A stretch of DNA of 64,000 bases from Melanocharis versteri. Lineage: Eukaryota; Chordata; Aves; Passeriformes; Melanocharitidae. Below, one piece after another: positions 25,001 through 34,000 of this stretch. Location: positions 62,001 through 126,000 of the forward strand of contig VZTG01004202.1 in assembly GCA_013397845.1 (NCBI GenBank), given 5' to 3'. The translations under genes were made by a program, and so were the position numbers. A model generated the notes under the pieces. It had not been told where the DNA came from and did not search any database. It worked only from the letters and a program-made list of their open reading frames with translations. Each line of letters begins with the position of its first letter. Position 1 is the stretch's first letter.

Positions 25001-28000
25001 CTGCTGATCTCAGCACACATTGGAGAGCAGCTGTGATCCATGAATTTGGGAGCCACCACCCCAAAGGGGGTTAGAAGTGAGTCCATCCTAGCCCCAGTGC
25101 AGCAAGGAGTGAAAGCCTTGCAGCTCTGAGCAGTCAGACTTTGCACCTTATTCGAGGGCTGAACCTTTCCCTGCCATCCTCATTTGTAAATAGGGAAATG
25201 AGGCTGGCTGGTCTGTGCTATCCTGGCCCCAGGAACAGCCCCACTCTGGGACACTCCTTTCCACGCAGGCCCCTCTGTGCAGGAGGGTGTTCTGCTCTTT
25301 TAACCGATCCCCTCATCCTGCCCAGCTCTGGATCTGCACTGTGTCCCACCCAGCCCCACTGGTGGAGTGGCTGTATTTGCATAAAACCCCCAAAAACCTG
25401 GCACAAATCACAGAATCCTGGACTACTGTCAGTTGGAAGGGACTCACAAGGATTGTCAAGTCCACTTCCTGAACTTTCAGCTTGTTGAAAGCTTGTGCTT
25501 GTTATCTTCGCTTTCTAGAACCAAGCACATCTTTAATTCAGAGCCAGTTTTGCTCATTGGATACTGAGTGCTGTCATCCAGGAATGGAGCACAAGTTCTC
25601 TGGGCTGCAGGTTTGGGAATTCAGAGCCTGTGGATATTCACGTGCTCCAGAGCCAAAGTGCAGCTGAAGGATGTGGCTCTTGTCCTTAAAGCTTCTCTCC
25701 TGAGCTGTACCTTCAGGAGGGAGATGCTTCGGTGTCACTCCTGTCCAGTGAGGCCAAGTGGCTGCTGGGCTGGAGCCCTGGCTGGGTTCAGTGTTCTGGC
25801 CTGACTGGTGTCCCTGTCCCCAGGACGGTGCTGCTGCTCAACCGCTCGGAGGTGCGCAGTGAGTTCCTGTCCATTGCCGAGAAGCTGAGCTCCAGCGAGC
25901 CCCCCCAGCACTCCACGCTCGTGCTGCTCCTCGAACACCTCTACCAGGCCAACTTCGGCACCCACTGCGACCTGGACAAGCTGCACCACCTGCTCAAGGT
26001 GGGCTCGGGCAGCCCCCGCCCTGGGGTGCCACGGGGAGCAGTTCAGTGCACTTGGCTGCTGGATTTCCTACATGAAATAGGACTGGCTTGGCAAAGGAAA
26101 AGAGTTTCGGTGACGCTTCTTGTAGGAAAAATCTGCATCTTTCCCTTCTCAGGTTAGACCTGAGGTGTGCACTTGTGTTTGGTGAAGTTTGTGCAGGGGG
26201 CTCACTCCCCTTTTACCCCATCACTCCTTTCCCATCCTGAAGAGGAGAGTGGAAGGGCCCCCAGATTTGAAAATCAGCAAAAGTGTTTGTTTGACCAGAG
26301 AAACACTTGGAGGAGAGGCAAAAAATCATGAAGAAAACCCCTGGGGTGTTTTTAAACTCATTTTCATTGGAAAAGTTTGGGGGGACTTGAGGGGAGTGGG
26401 GGTAGTGGAGGGGAGAGAATCACCTCATGAGTGATGCTGCCTGTGTGTTGCCTCAGTGGAGGGACCCCCTGAATGTCTCCCCCTGGCTCTGCTCCCCAGT
26501 CCAAGCCCCTGGAGGAGCTCTCGGAGCTCTACGCCAGCGCTGCCGATGCGCAGGAGGCGGCAGCCGCCAGCAGTGACCCCGCGCTGGCCCGGGAGCGGCT
26601 CCAGGCCGTGCTGCGTGACATCGCCGGGGCCGCCTCCTTTCCTGCCATCACAGGTGAGAATCCCCCCCATCCCTCTGCTCTCCAGGGTTTTCTGCCATCA
26701 GCCCCTGCAGCAGCAGCAGTGGGGAGTGGTTTTGCAGAGTCTCAGCTGAGTGCAACAACTGCAATAAAAAAGCACCAACCCAGGTCCTGTTTAATAACCA
26801 CACCATGAGCCACAAATGGTTTCATTAAAACAGCAACAAAATGAAGTGTCCAGCCTTTGAACAATTTAATGGTGAGATGAAAGCCCATGTGTTGTGAGAA
26901 ACCGATGGTGGCTGTGACATCTGGTGGCTGGTAAAGGTGTGAAATGTCTGCGTTCCGATTGCACGTGGCTGCCTGGGGCTAAGGACAGCACCATCGGGGC
27001 TCAGCGTGGCCTGGGCTCCCCAGAACATTCAAGGGGTGGGTGGCACCCCACAGGCCTGGAGAGCTGGCAGGGGTGACACTGGGGGACCCTGCAAACCAAC
27101 TCCTGTCCCTTCTCTCTTCGCAGGCGAGGCCCGGCCCTGCAAGCTGCACCCCATCCCCATCCCCCCTGCTCGCTGCTACACCTACAGCTGGGACCAGGAC
27201 AACTTCGGTGAGTCAGGGGTCCCTGTCCTCCCAGGGAGCTCCCAGGGGAGGCTGAGCAGCCTTTCAGCCTGGCTGGGGCTGCCACATCCCCCTGGGTGTG
27301 ACAGAGCTGGTAACAAGCTGGTGCTGGAGGGAGAAGTGGCCCAGTGGGTGCCAGTGTCCCCTGGATGGGACAGGGTCTGGATGTCAGCTTCGGTGCTGTG
27401 ATCCCAAGCAAAGCCCTTATTTGAGCAGAGGGCACAGGACACTGGTGGCCCCAAAACACATTTTTCCAGACACAAGTCACCCAGGGCTTATTCTCTTGGG
27501 CAAAGCTGAGCCTTGTATGAAGCTGGAAGAGTTTTGTCACAGCCAGCTCCATGGGGATATCGGTGGGATGAGACCTTGGTTGGCAGGAAGCTGCTCTGCA
27601 CAGAGTAAACCTTGCCTGTGCCCTGGCAATAATGATTGCTGGAAAAGCCTGACCCCACTGAGGTTCTGGGACTTTGTGGGGTTGGGACCCGTTGGATGTG
27701 GCAGCTCCTCCCACCTCCACAGGGCTGGCCCAGGAGGGAGGCCTTTGCTGAGCTCTTGGCCCAGCCCAGCAGTTTTGGAGGAGAAGTAGAAGGTTCCCCT
27801 TGTGCCGAGCTGGTGCCTCCAGCTTCCCCATTCCTGGAAGGACCTTGTCTGTTCCTGGGAAGGCTCCGTGTTCCTTCCCTGCTGGCCTCAGCAAGCGGGA
27901 GCAGAGCTCTGGCCCAGGCTTTGCAGTGGAGCCATGGTGGGTCAGCCTGGGGTTTGATCAGCCAAAGGCTTGGCTTTGCTCCTGCCCTCCAGTTAAACCT

Positions 28001-31000
28001 GGATCAGGCGTGAGGGTGTGGTGAAAGCTGGGTAGGAAGGAAGCAAAAGCCCAGCTGGAGTTTGCCTTTTGAGAACCCAACCAGAACCTCAGGGAGAGAA
28101 ACACATCTTGCTTTGCATTGCAACTGAGCATTTTTTATGGAAATCTAAAAACACTGGAGAGGAGGTTTCCAGCTCCTTGTTTGAAACCAGGCTGGAGGAG
28201 AGCTTTGGCTGTGAGGAGTGACAGTGGTGTCTGGGGTCACCACGTTTGCAGTGGCTCTGCTGGAGCCTGTGGCAGACACCTTCTCCCTCTTGTTGCTTTC
28301 AGACATCCTCAATGATGTCCTCAGCAAGGAGTGCAGCGCTGCTGAGCCCCTGGCCTCGGAGAATGAGGAGGAGGATGAGGAGGAAGAGGAGGAGGAGGAG
28401 GATGTGGAGACCGACGGCAGATCCCCCGAGCAGGACTTGCTGCTGCCTCCGCTCTGTGCCATCTCCAATGTTCTCGATGCCAGCTCTCTGTTCTCGATGC
28501 TGTCCGAGGAGGGCTCCAAGCCCTCGCGGGTGTCCCTCTTCACCTCCTCTAAGGACTCCATGTCGGAGCTGACAGTGGTCTCCAGGAAGTCCCTGAAGTC
28601 GTTCGTGTCCAGCCTGAAGGACTGCATGGACAGCGGCTACGCCGAGGACAGCGATGAGAGCTCTCTGGACACGGCGGGCAGGACGGAGTCGAAGGCAGAC
28701 AGGCCGTCCCCGAAGCACCGGCAGTCGCTGACCAACAGGCTCTACAAGCTGTTCAAGAGCAAGAGCCAGCTGGTGCTGCGGCGGGAGCTGCGGGACTGCC
28801 CGGGGCCGTGCTCGCTGCTGCTGCCGCTGCGGCGCGCCGNGACCTCAGGTGAGCCGGGGCGGGTGTGGCCGCAGGTGCCTCGCCCCGCCGGGAGGCTCCG
28901 CTCAGCCGCCTCTGCCCCTCCCCAGGCTCAAGGAAAGCTCCTGCCCCTCACTGACACGGTACTTCAGGCTGCAGTTTTTCTACGTCCCCGTGAAGAGGAG
29001 CTGCGTGGCTCCATCTACCCTGCAGACGCATCATCACCCCTCGCCGTCCCTGGGAGACCCCCCGCCCCGGGCACAGGTGGGAGTCCCCTCCCCGCAGTGT
29101 CACCAGGGCTCAGCTTGGCCCGGGGGTGCTGTGTGAGGTGCGACAGGCTGAGAGACACCCTCGGGGTGACCCCAGTGTCTGGTTTCAGGACCCCTCCCTG
29201 GCTGGGATGGAGAGCAGCACCAATGACATCTCCCACTACATCGGCCTGCTGGACCCCTGGTACGAGCGCAATGTCCTGGGGCTGATGAACCTGCCCATGG
29301 ATGTCCTGTGCCAGGTGCGTGTGTGCCATGGGCAGGGCGGGGTGTCCCCCACCCCCGGGGAACTGGGGAGCTCTTTGGAGAACCTCCTGCTGTGCTACAT
29401 GGACACGGGACAGAGATGGGGCTCCCGCTGGCCAGCAGGAGGCTTTCTGTCCCCAGTGGGGCGGGATGGGCAGTTGTGGCTGGAGGTAGCACCTACCCCA
29501 TCACGTTTCTGACCCATTCTGCCACCCCAGTGTGCCAAGCCCGAGGCTGAGCCCCAGGAGGACTCCCAGGAGCAGCTGCCCATCCTGGCAGACATGATCC
29601 TCTACTACTGCCGCTTCGCCACGCGCCCCGTGCTGCTGCAGCTCTACCAGACTGAGGTGGGCAGAGGGCTCAGCGCCAGCCTGGCAAGGGAAAAGGGGGG
29701 TGGCTCTGCCTGTGCCACCGGTCAGCAGCTGCCTGTGAAGCACCGGGGGCGTGGCACAGCCACCACGTGCTGCTGGGGCAGAGCTCGCTCCCCTCTCATT
29801 CCCTGGGTGTCCGTTGTCCCTGGCTGATGCTCCTGGCTCAGGGACTGAGAGCAGGTTCTGCCCAAACCATGAAGTCCCGCAAGCAGTTTTCCACCCTAGT
29901 GCCTTCCCCCGTGGCACAAAGCAGTGCCTGACAGTGCTGCCAGGTTTTTCACATCGCTGGAATCTCTCCAGAGCTCTGCTTCCCGAACCAAGCCCCTCCA
30001 TGAGGGAGTTTTCCACACCCTGTTGTGTGCCTGGGGCAGATGTGCTGGGGAAGGTTAAATTTGGGGCTACAACTGCTGCTTTGGGGCTGTGGCTGGGGAC
30101 CAGCTGCAGCAGGGCTTGATGAGCAGAGCTGCTGCTCTTCCAGGGATTTGTGCTTCCAAAGCAATTCCCAGACCCTGATGTTGGCTCGTGGTGGGTTTTT
30201 TTCCAGTGGGCTGCGAGGTTTTAAGAGAAAAGGAGGGGTTTGTTTTGCTTTGTGGATCTGTTTAAGCACTCTGAAGTCCAGCTAAAGGCAGGTGCCACCC
30301 CAAGCAGCTGCTGAAAGGTGCTTTGAGAACATGGAAGGATTTTCCCAAACTGACCGGTTTCCTGAGGGAAGGAGTGAGAGGGGTGAAGGCTGCCTGGTGG
30401 GGCTGGGTCCCCTCACCCCACATGTCCCCTCTTGTCCCCCTGGCAGCTCACGTTCATCGGGGGAGAGAAGAGGACCGAGGTCTTCATCCACTCTCTGGAG
30501 CTGGGGCACTCAGCAGCCACAAGGGCCATCAAGGCCTCAGGTCTGTAGCTGCTTCTGCACCCCTCACCTGCCCTGAGGGTCTGAAACCATGTCTGGGAGG
30601 GAAGGGAAGGAGGGGCTGGGGGAGCCTGGGCTGCAGGAGGTGTCTGAGCCAGGCTGAGCGAGGATCCAGACAGCTCTTCACTGGTTTGGGAGCGAAACAT
30701 GCCAGTTTTGTATTCCCTTCAGGAGCAAAACCATGGCAATGCCTGATTGTTTGTGCTGCTCTTAACTCCAGAATGGATTTACAGTAAAACACCTCCAAGC
30801 CCGTTTCCTTCCTCTCATCAGCACTTGCCAAATGCAGCTCTTTATCTTTCCTTTTTACTGCTTTCTCTTCGTGCTTTCTCCAAAAGTGTAATTTATAAAA
30901 TCCCTCTTTTAATCTCCTTATTTTACTGGCAAAACCAGGTTTGTGTGTGTGCTTGAAGCCTTCTGCGTGTAATTTTATGTACTTTTATTTTACGAATTTA

Positions 31001-34000
31001 TAACATTAATGACATTAAGAGAGCAGAAGCAGTGGCAAGAACATCTGGCTGCGGTTCCTCCTGGGTACCCGCGACAGGATGCTTTGAAGCACAGCTCACA
31101 CGGACACCTCATGGCGAACTCCCCATACTGCACCTAAACGCGTTCATGGCTTTAACCAACTGCTTTGGTGTGAGCTCGACTTGCCCTTCTCAGCAGAGCC
31201 CATAAAATACCGTCCTATGAAGTGTCTCCACCACACTCTCCCGAAATCAGGCTTGGGCAAAGCGCTCTGCCCTCCAGCTCATGAAAATGCCAGTCCTCAC
31301 TCCAGTGTTTTCCTCTTGGCTTGCCTGGCACCGCTTTACAGCTGTGAAAAATGATCCAAGGGAGAAAAAAACAGTTAGAAAGTGTCAGGCCCAGTGTTTC
31401 AGGGCTAAATTAATGTGGGCAGAAATCTGCCTGAACAAACAGGAGCAGGGAGATCACTCTGGCCTTTATTCCTCTGTGTCTTCCCTGGAGCTCTGACCCC
31501 TCTGCACCGGCTCAGCCAGAGCCACTTTCAGTTCTGCAGAGTGGTTTTGTGTTGTAATTCCTCTCTGGATTCTTTGCTTCCTGCATCTTTTGAGCCACCT
31601 TTTCTCTTTTTTTGCCTTTTTGTTCCACAGCTGTGCTCAGCAAAGTGTTTCCCCCTTTCTGCAGGTCCTGGGTGTGCTGCTGTATCAGCAGCCAGGGGAG
31701 GCTGGGGATAAAAAGCCCCTGAGTGACATTTGCTCCTTGTTTCCTGCAGGTCCAGGCAGTAAAAGGCTGGGAATAGATGGAGACAGGGAAGCAATCCCAC
31801 TGACACTACAGATTGCATACAGCAAGGTATGTGCTGGCAGTGCTGGGGCACCTCCAGTCCTGGGCCCCTCATGGCAAGGACCAGGGCAGGGGAAGGGTCT
31901 GGAGCCCCAGGAGCGGCTGAGGGAGCTGGGAAAGGGGCTCAGCCTGGAGCAAGGGAGGCTCAGGGGGACCTTGTGGCTCTGCACAGCTCCCTGACAGGAG
32001 GGGGCAGCCGGGGGGGTCGAGCTCTGCTCCCAGGGAACAGAGACAGGAGGAGAGGGAACGGCCTCGAGCTGCAGCACAGGAAGTTTAGATTGGAGATGAG
32101 AGAGTATTTCTTCCCTGAAAGGGTTTTCCAGCCCTGGCACGGGCTGCCCAGGACAGTGGTGGAGTCACCATCCCTGGGGCGGCTTAAAAGATACAGGGTT
32201 GGTGCAGAGTTAGATTTAGGGTTGGACTTGACCTTGGAGGTCTTCTCCAAGCTGAATGGTTCTGTGCTTCTCTCCCCTGGTCCCTGCAGACAGCTGCCAG
32301 TGGCAGGAGTCACTGGAATGATGTGGAGAAGGTCTGCACGTCTGTCAACCTCAGCAAGGCCTGCAGGAGGCACGAGGAGCTCGGTGGGTACAGGGGCCCT
32401 GCTGGCTGTGCCCAGGGAATGGTGGGAGGCACTGGTGGAGCAAGGGGACAGAGTGGATCTCCTGGCTGGAGCGAGTGAGGGAGCAGTGAATGCAGGAGAC
32501 ATGTGGGAGGTGCCTGAAGCTCCCTCAGCTGTACTGTAGTCTTTGGATGAGTGCTAATCCTCAGCACCACATCAAGGACAAAGGACATGTCGTGTCCCAC
32601 CATCCTAAAGCTTCCAGCTGGAAATCATCCATTAGGGATGGGGCTGGGATGGCCCAGACACCGGGGTGGTCACTGGAGAGTGATGCTTTCCAGAAAAACC
32701 CTTATTTTAGCAAGGAGGAACAACAGGTGAAGCTGTTGTTAAACGAAGCAGGACCAAGGACCAGGTGCTTGTCCTGTATCCGAGCAGGATGTCAGCAGGC
32801 CCTTCCTGAGCTGCTGCTGCAGCCCAGTTCCCTCCCTGCAGCTCAGACACAGCTCCCAGCCACCTGGCTTGGCCCCTGAAGTCTTTTTTGTAATCAGGTT
32901 TCCAATTAATCAAGCTTTGAGCCTTTGAAAATCTCCAAGACTCTTGGTCCGTGTGTGTATTTGGTTTGTTCTTAAGAACTTCTGGTTTGGCCATCAGACA
33001 CATCCAGGTCTGAGGAGACTGGGGGGGTTTAGTTCCTTTTTGCTCATGTGCCCGGCACCTGGCTAGGTGTTTGTCATCACAATAATTAGGGGAATGAATG
33101 TTATACCAGACAGGAGACATCCCCTGCATGCTCCATGGAGCTCCACACTGTCCCTCCTGTCCCTCCACATCCATGGAGCCATGCAGCCAATCCTGGGAGA
33201 AAAACATCAGGAACTGGTTTCTCATCTCCTCTAAATGTTGAGTTGGATGTTTCTGCTCTAGTTCAGGGTTTGCATCGGGGGTGTCCTCAGCTCCTCTCTG
33301 GGGAGAAACCTCTCCATGCATGAATCTCTCCTTCCAAGAGGGTTCTGCTCCCCTGGCTTGGCTCCGTTGGTTTTCCCGTTCGGCAGTTTGACCACAGGAT
33401 GTCACTGTAATTCCAGGCACGAGAAGGCATCTCCAGGTGGGCTCTGGAGAGGCCACGCTGGGAGTCGGACTTTCCTCACAGTGATGGGCAGTGTTTTTTC
33501 CCTGTTTGCAGCCTAAGGTGGTTAAATGTTCTCTCCTGCTGTGTTTGGAAAGCAGCTGGAATTACAGAGGACATTCCTCTGTGTCCCCGCTGCTCCCCAT
33601 GTATTTGGCATGACGGGAAGAAAGCTGGGACTGCACTGCATTCCCCCAGCAGTGGGATCCTGCTGGAGCTCCAGTTCTGGGGTGCTTTGAGAGGTGCAGG
33701 GACCACTTGGATTCCCAGCAGAGCCCCAGGTCATGGCAGTTTTCTTCTGTTGCAGCCTCAAAGACAGAATGTCTCAACTTAACCATGACTGAGGTGGTCA
33801 AGAGGCAAAACTCCAAATCCAAGAAAAGTTTCAATCAGGTAACTGCAATCCTGGAGCTTTTGCATTTGGGGAGATGAGGTCGGCCTGGCCCAGCTGGGTG
33901 GAGAGCAGGGCTGGAGAGAGCAGCTCCCTGGAGGATCCCGTTGCTGCTGGCCCCAGCCCTGCCCCCAGCTCTGCCCCCAGCCCAGGGAATGCGCTGAGGC

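Noticed and set aside
28363..28412. (GAG)n microsatellite as a possible expansion artefact in PIK3R5
   Set aside because: The acidic Glu tract at this place is present in mammalian p101 too, so it is a true coding feature.
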